64,000 bases of DNA from assembly GCA_900175165.2 (NCBI GenBank), contig FWWN02000582.1:59331-123330 (forward strand), given 5' to 3'. A program made the position numbers and the translations under genes. This stretch comes from Rhizomucor pusillus. Lineage: Eukaryota; Mucoromycota; Mucoromycetes; Mucorales; Lichtheimiaceae. Shown one piece after another: positions 46,557-59,400 of this stretch; the first letter of the stretch is position 1; every line of letters begins with the position of its first letter. A model generated the notes under the pieces. It searched no databases and was not told the DNA's origin. It worked only from the letters and a program-made list of their open reading frames with translations.

Positions 46557-46876
46557 ATTGGCTTATATAGACTTTTTCCTTCTTCTTTCTGCCTCCTGTT
46601 TTCATTACTATCTTCACTTCTTTCTCTTTTGTGCTTTTTTCCCTTCTTCTATATCTTTCGTCTCACCACCAATCCCCCTTTCGTTTATTATTTCCTATAG
46701 CATTTCTTAACTATGACTAATGATAATTACTAAAGTAGCACTTGATGTGCTCAAATGTACAGAATTATTTCTCCTTCTCTCTCCTTATTAAAAAGGACCT
46801 CATAAAATATGCCTTTCAGGTATTCCCTCTTTCCTCTTTGAGCCGAAACACTGGTCCACCTTTTTTTTTTTTTTTC

Positions 46877-47150
46877 AAAAGTTCGCTGTGATCAACATTT
46901 TTTCTGGAGGCTGTAGTGCTTTGAGGAGTGGATGGAGGGCCGGTTTTCTAGTGGAAAACTAATTTATACATCCTCCATATGCGCTGGATGGAAGAGTGTA
47001 CAGTATACCACGCTCACTTTTGGACTTTGGCAAGCAGAACAGACACCAATCTAAGGAACTCTACTTTGAAAATTTTTGGTATTCAGCACCTGTATTCCCG
47101 AAGTCCCTAGTGTCTTTGCGCGAAGCGCATCGCGATAAAGGAGCGCTCCA
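46877..47150 (+). repeat. Dispersed repeat R1, copy b
   Basis: Direct copy of 10140-10460: AAAGTTCGC, CTGGAGG, GCTTTGAGGAGTGG, AGGGCCGG, GCTGGATGGAAGAGTGTA, AACAGACACCAATCT and TATTCAGCA are shared. Near its end it has GGAGCGCTCC, a perfect 10-bp palindrome, where copy a has GGAGCGTTCA. No helicase sequence precedes it, so it would be a non-autonomous relic if it is a Helitron end. Confidence 0.75.
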
Positions 47151-47304
47151 ACACGTTCAGGAGATATAGAGGTGAACACTAATGTTATGGACCGAGCCGA
47201 AAATGCCGTGCGTCTGTGGTCCGCGCGCGACGGAGGAGGGCCAAGCGAGTATAAAGTAAGAAGTTAGATTTTAGATAGTATTCTCTCAAACATCGATTCA
47301 TGCG

Positions 47305-47370
47305 AGCGCCGGTCTGAATAAACCGCAATTCGACGGCGCCGTGCTTGCAGTAGCGAAGCGGATGCAAAAC
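47305..47370 (+). repeat. Repeat R5, plus copy
   Basis: GCGAGCGCCGGTCTGAATAA, then ACCGC, TTCGACGGCGCCGTGCTTGC and AGTAGCGAAGCG; reverse complement of 37327-37385 and partly alike to 38559-38590. Confidence 0.65.
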
Positions 47371-48835
47371 AGCCGGAGAATGGAGGTTTATGAAGGCCAA
47401 ACAAGTAGCACAACGCCTCGAATTCACTGAAAATATTCCTCAAACGTCGAATTCATCCTGAAATTTATTGAACCTAGCACGCGAAAAGATACAACGCTCT
47501 GTGCAACTTCCTTCTTTGCTGCTCTATTTCCTTTTGGATCGATAAAATCCAGAAATGTCAAGCTTTCGCATAGGTTTCCATGACTTTTTTTTCTGCATGC
47601 GTATAAAATCTTCGAAAGACGAATCAACAGGAGTTTCTTCTTTCGATATTCGCTTCAGCATTTCGTCTCCAACTTAATGTTATGCTTCCAAATACTGCAC
47701 CAATGACGTTGCAACCATTGTGGTGAAACCTATCTTTTTCGACGCTCCAGTAGACTATGCGTTTACAACAGTCCCGATGCGTACGTATTGCACGTCATAC
47801 TACGGTATATTATCATTCGAGTGCTGTCATTTGATATATACATTACAAAGTAGATTGCATTCTCGATAACAGTAGGTAATTATCGAGATCATATTTTCAT
47901 TTCATTGCTGTTATAATCTTGAGCAGAGGCTCATTTTGATAGCCGACTTTATACATCGTCCTATCTCACATCCGGATCGTTCTCGCCTACAATGCGTGAT
48001 CTTAAGACTAAGGCTCTGGAACCCAGACAAAGATGGCGAAGCTGCATGATACAGCGATAATTCAGACACCACAGACTCGGTTGCATGTATGCTTCCTTAA
48101 CCCCAATACCGACGAATCTTCTAGGCCGCAAGTAATCAATAAGGTGTATCCAATGACCTAGAGATATTATCCTCTGCTGTTAAAAGTAAACCTGGAACTT
48201 CGATGGCCGGTGCAAAATCAGGGTTGGGGAGACACGCGAGTCTGTTTCGGCGCAATGTACTATCCAAAGCATACTTTTGAACACTTACGAAATAGGCTCA
48301 GAGGTGAGCACGTTCCGTGGAAGCTCCTGGAGGAAGATCGAAAGCTCCAGGTAGCGCTGTACATACGGTACGACACAGAAGATTTGTAGACCTTACATGT
48401 CATTGCGCCGGTTCACAAAAGATATTGTACTGCGAAACAGCATTCGATGTTCCGGATGTAAAACACTGTCTCTGATAACAGAAAAGCTTTTGTTGAGATG
48501 CCTATAAAATGAGCAATCCTCCTACATTTCTTTTTTCTCTTCATCTTCTACAGAAATTATGAAGAGAAATACAAGTGCATATCATACTATCCAAGCAAGT
48601 CTCCTCTCTGTATGTAGAGGCATCCCTCCGTCCCGGGTGGTGCCTGCTGGTGCGCCGTCCCCCCTCAAAAATGTATTGTTTTATACATTGTCTTTTCCCC
48701 TTTGCCCGCGTCTGCCCTGCCCCGACACGATGCGTGGTCCCCGCCAAGAGCGGGAAAACAATAAACTTGTGTTAACTTACACAGTGCACAATATCGTATA
48801 TGGGCCTCGATTGAGCTTTCCCAACGACGATAGAG

Positions 48836-50515
48836 ATGATGAGTGGAACACAGGCGGTGTCACCAGCTCTTCGGCCTGGTACCTTCGGCAATGTTTATAC
48901 ATGGTTACTAGAGACCATTAGAAAACTGCTTTTTGATCGGTCATACTTCTGGCACCTGGCTGTCATCTTATTAATAGGAGAAATGGTGCTCAACGCGATT
49001 ATAATCCAAAAGGTCTCTTGTAAGTCTTTTCAAATCTAGGTCTTTTCCCATTTTATCTTACGAAACCGTTACATTCCAGACACAGAAATTGACTGGGTAG
49101 CCTACATGCAAGAAGTAAAAGGATTCATTGATGGAGAAAGAGACTATCTAAAGCTACGCGGCGATACTGGACCTCTGGTGTAGGTTTAGAAGTTCAAAAG
49201 AAAAAGGCATGATAAGATATTATCTAAGCAATCATCAAGGTATCCTGCAGGATTCGTGTACCTTTACTCTCTATTGTATTTTCTCACTGACGACGGCCAA
49301 AACGTTCGACTTGCTCAATACATTTTCGGCATTCTTTACGTTGTGACACACCTCGTAGTATTCGCGATATATCGCAAATCCAAGCTGCCGCAATATATCA
49401 TTGTTTTACTATGCCTTTCAAAGCGTCTGCATTCCATATATGTTCTGCGATGCTTCAATGACCCAGTTGCCATGATCTTTTTATATGCGTCTGTATTGGC
49501 GATGGTCTACCGCAAATGGACGCTTAGCAGCGTCTTCTACAGGTAAAATTGAAAAAAACATTGTGCTCTAGCATGGAAAGCTAAAATTGCAATGTAGCTT
49601 CGCTTTATCGATCAAGATGAATGTGCTGCTATATTTTCCAGCGTTTGGACTCTTAATGTGGCAATCCGTAGGCGCATGGAAAACGCTGTTTGAGCTCGCT
49701 GTTATTGCTGGTATCCAGGTATGTAAATACACGACCTGTCCAATACAAACAAAAGTTTACTAATAGTACGACGTAGATCTGTATCGCTTTTCCATTCTTG
49801 AAGGCTTTTCCTGCATCATATCTTCAACGAGCTTTCGAGTTTGGCCGCGTATTCGACTATCGGTGGACGGTTAACTGGCGCATGATCGATGCAAAAACCT
49901 TTGTATCAACGGAGTTTGCGAATGTTTTGCTTCTAGGCCATGTTGTGATCCTTTTGTTTTTCCTAACATTTGTGTGGTCCAAAAGGTAAAAGCTTTAAGG
50001 ATCAGATGATTATGCTGGATACTTAAAATACTTGTCTTTGTTTCTACGTCGTAGAGATAACGTCATCAAGCTTTTCTTTGGAGGTTTCTACAACAAAACT
50101 TATCACATAAGCGCAGATGGTAAGCACTAAACTTGGTTTTGAAGACAACCATGCTGCTAAGATTAACTGTTAAATCCTTACATAGAAATTATTTCTACCA
50201 TGTTTACCTGTAATTTGATCGGCATCACGTTCGCACGTTCTCTACATTATCAGTTCTACTCATGGTACTTTCATACATTGCCATATTTACTTTGGAATAG
50301 CATCAAAGGTTCACGACGGACAGAATGGATTGCCATTCTATTAAGGTAAAAATGTTGTTGCAAGTGGAATATCAATAGGAGAGAATTTATTTTCAGTTTA
50401 TAGATTGGGCATATTCGTCTTGATTGAAAATTGCTGGCTCACATTTCCCTCAACCGAATATAGCTCCTGGGCTCTTTTATCATGCCACGCAGTTATTTTG
50501 ACAATGACTGCATGA
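48836..50515 (+). CDS. ALG3: ALG3, dolichyl-P-Man:Man5GlcNAc2-PP-dolichol alpha-1,3-mannosyltransferase
   Basis: Eight exons: 48836-49019, 49080-49179, 49240-49542, 49598-49718, 49777-49985, 50055-50119, 50186-50345 and 50404-50515; 417 residues, close to the family size. The family's signature region is complete: [20 protein letters not shown], then [20 protein letters not shown], with a tyrosine-rich lumenal loop, [16 protein letters not shown], and [17 protein letters not shown]. Later come [13 protein letters not shown] and [20 protein letters not shown], both typical of ALG3/NOT56. The enzyme adds the sixth mannose to the lipid-linked oligosaccharide on the lumenal side of the ER, the first step that uses dolichol-phosphate-mannose. 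About ten membrane segments are visible. ATG 48836 is followed by a second ATG, and either may be used. Confidence 0.95.
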
Positions 50516-50687
50516 TTCTTATTATTTTGATAATTTGTAATAAAATAGCAGATTGTTTACTTGCGAAGATATGTGCAAGTATTGAGCGTTCTTCCATACT
50601 GTAATTTCAAGTCAAGAAAGCTTTGAAAATCCGTCCGAAAGCAATAGCACTTGGTCGATCTCCTACTTCCTTTGCACAGTATCATTT

Positions 50688-51744
50688 ATGGCACAACCAG
50701 CTTTGAAGATCAAACTGAGGCTCACGGCCCCTAACAACAATAAATCAGAAAAGAGCTCGGCATCCTCCTCCACAACTGCATCGTCGGCACCTGCGAAACA
50801 TGCTGCTGAAGACACGCCGCCGGAGGCAACGCCTTCCAAGAAGCCGAGAGCAAATCCACGAAGTCGCCGACCACAGACTTCAGCGAAAGCAACACCAGTG
50901 GACAGGTAGAGTATTGAATCGGAAAAACGTGATGTGCATGGTGGTGACTCAGTAGCATTTTTGTATATATAGTACGGATGCAGACAACACAGCAACCGAT
51001 GATGGTATGTTACACGCACAAGGATTTCTTCAATTCAAAATACTGACAAGTAAAGTATAGCTCGAACAGAGAAAACCCCACGCGCAACGATAACGACTGC
51101 AGCTACCAGCATACGAAAAGAAATCATGAAATACAAGGATCAAAATCCGCGATCCTGGAAAAACTCCAGTTTCACATTCTACACACTAGGTGGAGGACAG
51201 ATAGAATTGAAGGGATGGAGGACGGGTATGTTCCACTGTCTGAACTCGACTGCATTCGGAATCCTTTTAAACCTTGCAATATACTCTAGATGAACCGATG
51301 AGCTTGAACAAACACAAGTCAGAACCGACGACAGCATCTGAGATCGATCAGCTATTTTCAGCAACAGGAAGCGAACGAGACTTCAGACCATTCCTATGCA
51401 CGTACAGTGGATGTAACAAATCCTTCAGCTCTTTCGACCAGTTACAAACTCACGAAACGAATATGCATGGCACCAAAAAGCTTGTCTGTGGAATTGATGG
51501 CTGTCACAAGAGTTTCGTCACCGCTGGTCAACTCACGAAACATCGCAAAATGGTTCACTTTCGAGCGGCACGGAAGGCAAAGTTACAGGCTGCAGCAGCG
51601 GCCGAAGCGGGAGAGGACTCCAATCAAACGCCCACTACGAATCCTGAAGAGAACGATACGGAATCGCAAGCAGCAGAAGAACTTGGGACACAAGACGATA
51701 AAGAGGGCAGTGTTGATATTGGCAATTCAGAGGATATGGCCTGA
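50688..51744 (+). CDS. C2H2 zinc-finger protein with Lys/Arg-rich N-terminus
   Basis: Four exons, 50688-50905, 50973-51004, 51061-51225 and 51290-51744, encode 289 residues. The N-terminus begins MAQPALKIKLRL and becomes Ser/Pro and Lys/Arg-rich (SKKPRANPRSRRPQ). A conserved-looking block follows (KYKDQNPRSWKNSSFTFYTL, then GGGQIELKGW). Two classic C2H2 fingers follow: FLCTYSGCNKSF..FDQLQTHETNMH and LVCGIDGCHKSF..AGQLTKHRKMVH. The tail is acidic (QAAEELGTQDDKEGS). The layout resembles INO80-type chromatin subunits such as Iec1, but a plain DNA-binding factor is equally possible. It should be nuclear. Confidence 0.78.
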
Positions 51745-51766
51745 AAAATGGAGACGAACTTTTTGA

Positions 51767-53825
51767 TCAAACACCGCTTTCCATTGATAACATTTCCACT
51801 TCAGCAAAATCGCTAGCCAGATTCCGTGCATCACCGGTTTGATGAATTACATAAAGCGCTATAATCGCCACTGCTGATGAAATAACGAAAATGATATCTG
51901 ACCATCGACGGAAAAAGTCGAATTCAATGTGTCCCAACGATGATGTGACTAGTTGCCTACAAGCATTTGATTTTGAGATGACAGATATCGAAACACTCTT
52001 TTGAATGGCTCTCTCGATATTTACCTGTATTCCTTCGGGAGGCTGCTTTGCATCAACAGTACTGAGCTTAGAAAATACATACCCATAACGTGAGCAATAA
52101 AGAGAACGATGTTGCTTGTTGAAAAGATCAAGCGACGAGAGAATGCACGTAAAATCTATTGTGCAACAAAATTCTCTAAGCAACAGCCCGGACTGATAAT
52201 ACGCTTGCCGACTCACCCTTGTCAGTAACTGGAAAAATCCACGCACCGAGCCGAAAACAATGATACCGGCCAACCAGAAACTTAATTGCTGTGACCAGAA
52301 TGCAGCGTCGATTTCTGCTGCTCCAAAGTGGCTGATTATGAGCGACAGCATGTTGGTGATAGGATCCGTATTCCCAAGTCGACGAAAAACCACGTTAAAT
52401 GTAGTCTATGAACTGGCATTAAAGGATGCTTTATTCCATGCTTGACTTGCACTTACAATGAACAACTTGTAGATACAGTAAACAGTAAAGATATGCCGGA
52501 TGAAATTCCAGCACCGACCTTGAAGTGTATTTGCGTATTGACTTTTTGCCTAAGATATAGGTTTAGATCGGTTTGCCTTGCACTTTATCCATACATCGGA
52601 AACTCACAGTTTCTCGTTTTATTTCGACAAGGTCACCCGCCATGGCATCTGCTAACCCTTCCATTTGCTCAACTTCCACTTTAAGGAGATCAATTTCTGA
52701 AAATGCCTTATTCAACTTGCTGTCTATACTGTTGCATCTTTTCTAGACATACCTTTCTTGCTACTATTGCTCGATAAAAGTTTGCTTAAGCCTCCGAACA
52801 TTGGCTAGCATCAATGATTTGAACTTGATTTAGTATATTTCCGGTGTAAACTGTCATTCTGCGCCCTACCCTTCTCGTCTGAGCAGCAGTGCTTCCCTGT
52901 TGCCGTTGTGACTCGATTGTTTGTTCAATCAAAGCCTTTTTGTCATTGATCATTCTAACAAGTTGCTCATAGGCATGTTGAGCGTGTTGCAAGTCGCGCT
53001 CAGTATATGGTCTGTTGGGCGGGCAACGTCAAAAGAAACCTAAGCATTTGACATGTACTTTGAACTGGCTATCAATAAACCTTACTTTTGAAAGTAGCCT
53101 AGCGTCGTATATGGCGTATTGACTACACCGAAGCCTGAAAGAATAGAAATAAGAGTGACGCCCATTATGCTAACTCGGAAAATCGATAGTTCGGATAACA
53201 TAAGTTGGGTTTCGGCTAGAAAACGTAGGATTTGTCGTAATTAATCACGATCAAAACTATGGATATCGCGTGGTTATGAATTACCTGATGAAATGCGGCC
53301 GACATGCGAAAATAGGTAGAGGTAGGCATACATCGTTAGCACGGTCGCGTATGCGGCGGTCCGCTTTCTCCAGCCTATCGAAACATCTCTCAGCTCTTCT
53401 TCGTCGGAAGACCATACGCTGTGAAAACTCTTGCCTCGAGTATAATGGAAAAAGATATAAACTTGGCAGATGGGTATAAAGAGGACCACAAGCAAGAGGA
53501 GGAAATACAGATTCAAGTGCCAGTATCGCCACCGCATTCTTCTCAATTTCAGTTTCCTTATCGCTTAAGCATCCGGCTTTTGTGTCCAGACTTACGCCGT
53601 TGTTGACAAATTCATTATCTCGGCAAATACGAGCAGGAACAGAGTACAGGAAGAGCTGAGCGTAACTGAAAAGATTAACTGCGCAACGTATTGTGGATCC
53701 CTAGACCATTGCAGCAACTTTGGTGGCTCGTAATCTCTTAGCAGCAACTTTACAGCTGTGTTGGCTCCAATGGTAAGCAAAAGGAGTTGAATGACGGCAG
53801 CTACAGCATTTTCAAGGAATGACAT
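51767..53825 (-). CDS. Golgi pH regulator (GPHR/GTG-type) membrane protein
   Basis: Ten exons: 53825-53596, 53541-53285, 53215-53086, 53011-52870, 52804-52753, 52696-52608, 52549-52457, 52405-52217, 52155-52025 and 51956-51767, all in phase, 500 residues. Family landmarks: FSVTLSSSCTLFLLVFAEIM (the S-x-T...S-C-T-x-F element), SGFGVVNTPYTTLGYF, a coiled cytosolic loop (RDLQHAQHAYEQLVRMINDK), NFIRHIFTVYCIYKLF, FRRLGNTDPITNMLSLI and the last TM. The GPHR family forms a Golgi/ER ion channel needed for lumenal pH in animals; plant GTG relatives are GPCR-like. The third exon start (CACAATAG-ATT) and a GGG-ending donor were placed by frame. Its stop is 22 bp from the stop of the C2H2 gene (convergent). 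Confidence 0.9.
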
Positions 53826-54937
53826 GCTGAAAGACGCGGTTCTGTCTGGTCTTCAATCAATGCTGAAGAACGAGAGCTGCCTTGAAATGGTCCAAGAAGA
53901 AATTGGCCTTTTTTTGTTTCGAGATTGCATTTAAATCGAGTCTAACTATGCTATACGGGTAGATATAAGCGATAATTGCTAACCTAGAATGGTTATCAGT
54001 TGGACCCGTATCAAGGTTTTCGCAGAAGTCGAAAATATCACCGTACAGGCTGCCACCGCAACTGCTACTTCCACCACCTCTTCTGCATCCTGCGGAGCCA
54101 CAGTTCCTGCCAAGATGGTGGAATGAACCATAGTGGCAAGCACGGGCTCGACAAACGGGAGTTGAAGAAATGTAGGCATAGGCGATAGGCCTGTTACCCT
54201 TTAATTATAATAATTGATGTGACCTCCATCTTTGGATCTGTAAATAAATGCGTCGTAAGGCTGAAAGGCTGATTGTAAAAAAGAGGTTTCAGTATTTTGC
54301 AAATATCAGAAAACATGTGGATTCCGTAAATAGTACCTGTCGTCTTACAATCGTTACGTAATGGAGGAGCGCTCGGCTGTTCCAAACATTCTATGCAAAA
54401 ATACCGTGTAAATCTCCCTTTGTTTCTACTTTGTGTCTTTGCGCAACTGATCATACCAATGCTAAGGTAGAGGTTGGTTCCCAGGTTAAAAACGCTATAC
54501 ACCTTGAAGACAAGCTATCTAACATTCTAATGGATAATTCCAATCGATGCAGGGAAGCTGCAGAAGCAAACGATGAAGATTCCATATATGTAAAACGAAA
54601 GACAGTTTATACATACTTTTGCCTCGTTTTTGAAGAAACTGCGTGCTAAACATGGTAATCAACACTGATCATAAGGAAATGACTCAATAGAGTAACAGGA
54701 AGCATTATTGCAAAGTATTGTTTCAATCCCGCAAGGCCACTGTTGATGAAGATGATAATGACCTTCATAACCAGCAGATAGTTGTCCGAAAAAATGATTG
54801 TTGCCCAGAGAAGGTTGCTTCCTGTCCGGAAAACAGTCTAGTTGTTTTGTCATGCAAAGTTCGAAGTTGCGAAAGCACATCGAGGAGTTTCTATCCTCCG
54901 CAAACTTTTGAGGCAAAATATCTTTTTCCACTCTTTG
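53826..54937. other. Divergent intergenic region with an unexplained hydrophobic frame
   Basis: About 1.1 kb between the divergent GPHR and PIN4-like genes. On the minus strand, 54835-54660 reads a strongly hydrophobic stretch (RTGSNLLWATIIFSD, then LLVMKVIIIFINSGLAG and YFAIMLPVTLLSHFLMIS) ending at a stop. A second short hydrophobic frame lies at about 54605-54525. No start or coherent splice partners were found, so no gene is called. The stretch at 54110-54010 is Gly/Cys-rich in one minus frame. Confidence 0.35.
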
Positions 54938-56280
54938 ATGGAAGACAGATCGCGTCCTAATCCCGGTAGACTTGCCAGGCGACATAGGGTTTGTCTTTAA
55001 ATTCTGCTTTGTAAGCGTCTGCTCACAAGTTTCTCTGGCAGCAAGAGACCGAAGAAGGCGACAGTCGATCGTCCTCACGTCCGTCCTCACGCCCTTCTTC
55101 ACGACCACCCTCTCGACCGCCTTCACCATCTTCGAATGGCAACAATAACAGTAACAGTAACAGTAACGACACAGGTGTGATTATACCGACAGCTATTGTA
55201 ATCAAGAACATTCCTTTCTCGGTGAAACGCGATGCTTTGATCAACATATTGGTACGTAACTGATATGCAGGAACTTAGACGTATGAGCTGTATTCTCCCC
55301 GTATGGCTGATCAATATCAAAATACAGAGTACTCTTAACGTACCTTTACCATACGCTTTGAATTATCACTTTGACAATGGTGTTTTCAGAGGATTGGCAT
55401 TTGCAAACTATCGATTACCGGAAGACGCAGAAGTTGTTGTGAAGGAGGTGAATGGATTTGAACTCAGTGGACGTAAACTACGCGTTGAATACAAACGTAT
55501 GCTGCCGCAACTCACTGAGCAAGAACGAGAACAACGGCGAAAAGAGAAGGAAGAAGCATTTGCAGAACGCAGATACCCGACAGCTAGCAAATATCTCCAT
55601 GACAAAGACAGACAAGCAAAGCTCAATGATAGTGAGTGCCATCATATCTCAGGAGATATCCCTATGTTTTGACTTGTTTATATTAGCGGATTCTCTTGAT
55701 CTGAACGACCCCAACGTTTTGAAACTTTACGATCAAATTATTGTTTTCAAAAACGATCCCAACCAAACAGAATTGCCGTTACCGACCACTTTGAATAGCA
55801 AGGAGCGTCGCGATGCTCATCTTATTGCGGAGAAGCTTGGACTTGCACATTACTCTGAAGGTTTCGGTCACGATCGACAGCTCCACATAGCAAAGAAAGG
55901 AGCTGCCGCTGCTAGAGTGAGATATCTACATTTATTTTGATGTTGAATTAAGCTTATACCTATTTATGTGCAGGATAAAGGAGCTCTCTTGAATATTCGG
56001 CAAAATCCAAGCCAAGACAGACTTTCCGACGCAGGAAACAAAAGGGACAGCGCATTACGAAAACCTCAAAGGTAAAAGCGTCTTCATTTGATCTCTGTCT
56101 TGGCGTATCAAATTTACGTTTATGAGTGGTAGCACATCGTCAACAACTGCTTTGCAAGAACCCAAAATGCAGACTGTAATCCGACCTATCCGTCAGCCAC
56201 GGGGTCCTGAACCAGGCAAAGACTTTGAAAGCCGTAAAAACTTGGCAGATGCTGTGAGCCAGTTGAGCATCACGGCCTGA
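54938..56280 (+). CDS. RRM plus R3H protein, PIN4/Cip1-type RNA-binding protein
   Basis: Six exons: 54938-54965, 55046-55251, 55328-55631, 55687-55916, 55974-56071 and 56133-56280; 337 residues. Exon 2 begins with an Arg/Ser/Pro-rich tract (SRPSSRPSSRPSSRP). The RRM carries IVIKNIPFSVKRDALINIL (RNP2 region), and GVFRGLAFANYRLP (RNP1) followed by ELSGRKLRVEYKRM. The R3H region reads DLNDPNVLKLYDQIIVF, LPTTLNSKERRDAHLIAEKL and GLAHYSEGFG. Order and spacing match fungal Cip1/Pin4, which bind mRNA and take part in stress and cell-cycle control. The short first exon (MEDRSRPNP) was placed to give a start in the only phase that fits; that start is the least certain part. It ends 165 bp before EDE1. 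Confidence 0.85.
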
Positions 56281-56444
56281 ACAATTGCCATTTTTGTGAA
56301 TGTAGAGCGGGTTTCGGCGCATGTCTAAAATGTAGCTCATTGTTCTCGGCTTCTTTTTCTTTCTTCCTTGTCTGCACGCTGCACCGCACCCTCGCTAAGC
56401 AGAGCTGCATACTGCACGTAAAATAAAGTATAGCTCTCATCAAC

Positions 56445-59400
56445 ATGTCGACAGGTGAACCATGGGAGGTCTATTTTACCCCGCAAGAGCTTTCTGCGTA
56501 CAACCATTTCTTCAATGTCGCGAGTCAAAGTAAGCCCGGCATCGTCACCGGCACAGAAGCTGTGCAGTTCTTTGCGACATCCGGTGTGCCGAATCAAATC
56601 CTGTCCGATGTACGGAAAAGAATGGATAAATCGAGAATGCAGAAACAAGGAATCTTATTCTTTGCTTGCATAGATCTGGGAGACAGCCGATAGAGATAAT
56701 CTCGGTTACCTTACGCGCGAAACTTTCTTTATTGCATTGAAGCTTATTGCGTGTGCACAGCACGGCAAAGAGGTTGCAAACAATATCCTTTCTACAAGCA
56801 AGTTGTCTGAATTTGACCGAGAAACGATCGTCAATGCTAACGCTCAGTCCTGGTGATACAAAATAGATGTTCCTCTGCCGCAATTTGAAGGCATTCAGTT
56901 CCCTGGTTCTAACGCAGCAACCGATGCACGTCCAGGAGATAGAATATTGCCGCCTGAGCGCGAGAAGTATCTGCAAATATTTCAAGTGAACCAACCTGGA
57001 GGAGGTGTCATGGATGGTGATAAGGCCAAGGCGATCTTTCTAAAATCCAGACTACCGGCAGAAACATTAGCTCAGATTTGGTACGATGCCATGGCGTAGA
57101 TAAATACCGTAGACTAGGAAACGCTAATATCTCTCGATGGAAAAAATATCAGGACCTTGGCTGACGTGCGCCAAGCCGGAAATCTGAATCAAACAGAGTT
57201 TGTGATCGCTATGCACTACATTGCCAAGCTGATGGATGGTACGCTTATCAAGCTACCAAATACGTTACCAAACTCTGTGTACATGTCAGCGAGCGGTGGC
57301 ACGCCACCACCACCACTACCATCCGCTGCCCAAGTACAAGCGCAATCCCCAGCACCCGCGGTGTCACAAAGGTCGCAAACGATCGATTCTCTAGGCTCCT
57401 TGGCATTCTCATCAGACAATACACATGCAAAGAATCAAAGTCAATGGAATATCTCACCACAAGAAAAGGCCCAATACGATAGCTTTTTCTACAAAATTGA
57501 TGGCAGAGGAACAGGATACGTTCAAGGCAGCGAAGCGGTCGAATTCTTCAAGAACTCGAGATTACCAGAATCAGAATTGGCGCAGATATGGGATATTGCA
57601 GATTCGGAGCAGCGGGGATCCCTTACGAGAGACGAATTTGCTGTTGCTATGCATCTGATTCACAAGCGTCTTCGAGGAGAACCTTTAACGACTTCAAAAC
57701 CTACGATTCCCCCGAGCCCTCAGGTACCGGCATCCTCCATGCTGTCAACCCCTAGTATGCAACCAGCGTTTATACAGTCGCCCGCTGTGACAGGTATGTG
57801 GATTCGAATTTTTGTGGGGTCTAAGGACAACAGAGTTAAGATTTGTAATTAGGAGCTTCGCTTGTAGACGATCAGGACTTGTTAGGAGATTTTGGCAATA
57901 ACGAGCAGCTGACTAGAGAAACAAATGAGGTCAACCAACTACAGAACCAGTTAGGTGCCGTCAACATTGCTACTAGTGACACGACTGCACGCAAGGTTGA
58001 TGCCGCACAGACTTTGGAACAATTAGCGCAGCAGAAGCAGCAGCTGCAGGCACAGTTAGCACAAGCTAAGGCGGCACACGAAACTGAATTAGCCGAGCTC
58101 AAGGAGCTGCAAGATAAGTTAGAAAATGAAAAGCCTAGCTGGTTGCAAGCGCAACAAGAGCACGACGCAGCACAACAGCAACTGTTAGCAACGCAAAACG
58201 AAATTGCACAATTACAGCAAACCCTTGAAAACGGTCGTGCAGAGAGTGAGCGATTACGACAAGCTGTGCGCGATATTCAGGAGGAAACTGCAAGACTGAA
58301 CGGGGAGCTCGAAAACCTACGAGCTCAGGTCAAGCAGCAAAATATGATGCTTGATATCAACCGTCGCCAAGTGACAGCATCCGAGCAAGATCGCGAGCAA
58401 GCACAACGGAACTTGATGGATTTCCGAGAGGAACGAGGTCTCCCTGACACAGTCCTGGAAGAAATCGCCAATCCTTCCAAAGAAGCTCCAGAGGCTGCGC
58501 CTCAAGTTTCGAGCCCTGCTTCCAGTTCAAACTTCTTCGATATTTTTTCTTCTAAAATAAGCGAAGCAGATAAAGACAAATCCAAAGAGACCGACAAGGT
58601 GAAACCAACCGACTTTGACGCCATATTTGGCAATTTTGGCAGCCCGGCCTCTTCAACAGGACAATCAACGTCTAGCCCATTTGACCCTGCAGCCTGGGCC
58701 ACGCCACCCGAGCGGCCATCCAGCGCAGGAAGCGGCTTGCAGAATACCTCCGCGACACCAACTACTCGATCGGGTCGCTCTGCCCCTCCGCCACCTCCAC
58801 CCCAGAGCAGACATCATCGTCAGGCGTCCGAAGGGCAATCGTCTATCTCCTCTGTTACCACGAAAAAGCAGCGTGCTCCTCCACCACCTCCACCACCAAC
58901 AGCCTCTGCTGCCATCACCTCCACAACCACCTCCACTACTAGCAGTAACGCTGCAGCAGCGAAAGATGACATATTTAAAGAATCAACAGATGATTTTGAC
59001 GCCGCTTTCTCAGAAGGCCAATTGAATGAAGCAAAAGTTATACATTCCGACAACACTGCGGGCAGCAACAAGAACGACCTGAACTGGGCAAGCAGTTTTG
59101 GAGGATTTGACTATGGCAACGATGGCCAACCAACTACGATGACAAAGGACGATGATTGGGATTCCATATTCGGTGCACCTGTTGACAGTGGTAGCAACAA
59201 CAACAGCAACAATAACCAAGACTCGGCGCCTATCGTTGGTTTTGAGGATGCATTCAGCAGCTTTGGTCAGCAGCCAGCGGCAGATTCCGAAACCTCGGTT
59301 CACAAGCCAAACAAGGAGGAGGACGAGGAAAAAAAGAAAGGGCAGCAGTCCCAAGATGAGCCTAAATCTATACCATCGACAGGCAACAGCAATCTAGAGG

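Larger units (their letters stand above)
46557..48835. other. Repeat-bearing intergenic region
   Basis: The first 280 bp are a C/T-rich 3' flank of the transporter. Then come R1 copy b (46877-47150) and R5 (47305-47370). The rest (47.4-48.8 kb) has no coding pattern I trust. The last 200 bp before 48836 include a C/T-rich leader for ALG3. Confidence 0.45.

Noticed and set aside
46557..46720. Open frame extending past the hexose transporter stop
   Set aside because: It is a T/C-rich 3' UTR in another frame with low-complexity hydrophobic residues, not a coding extension.
48559..48921. 120-codon frame upstream of and overlapping ALG3 exon 1
   Set aside because: It overlaps the conserved ALG3 start in another frame, is Pro/Arg-rich from a C/T-rich leader, and shows no domain.
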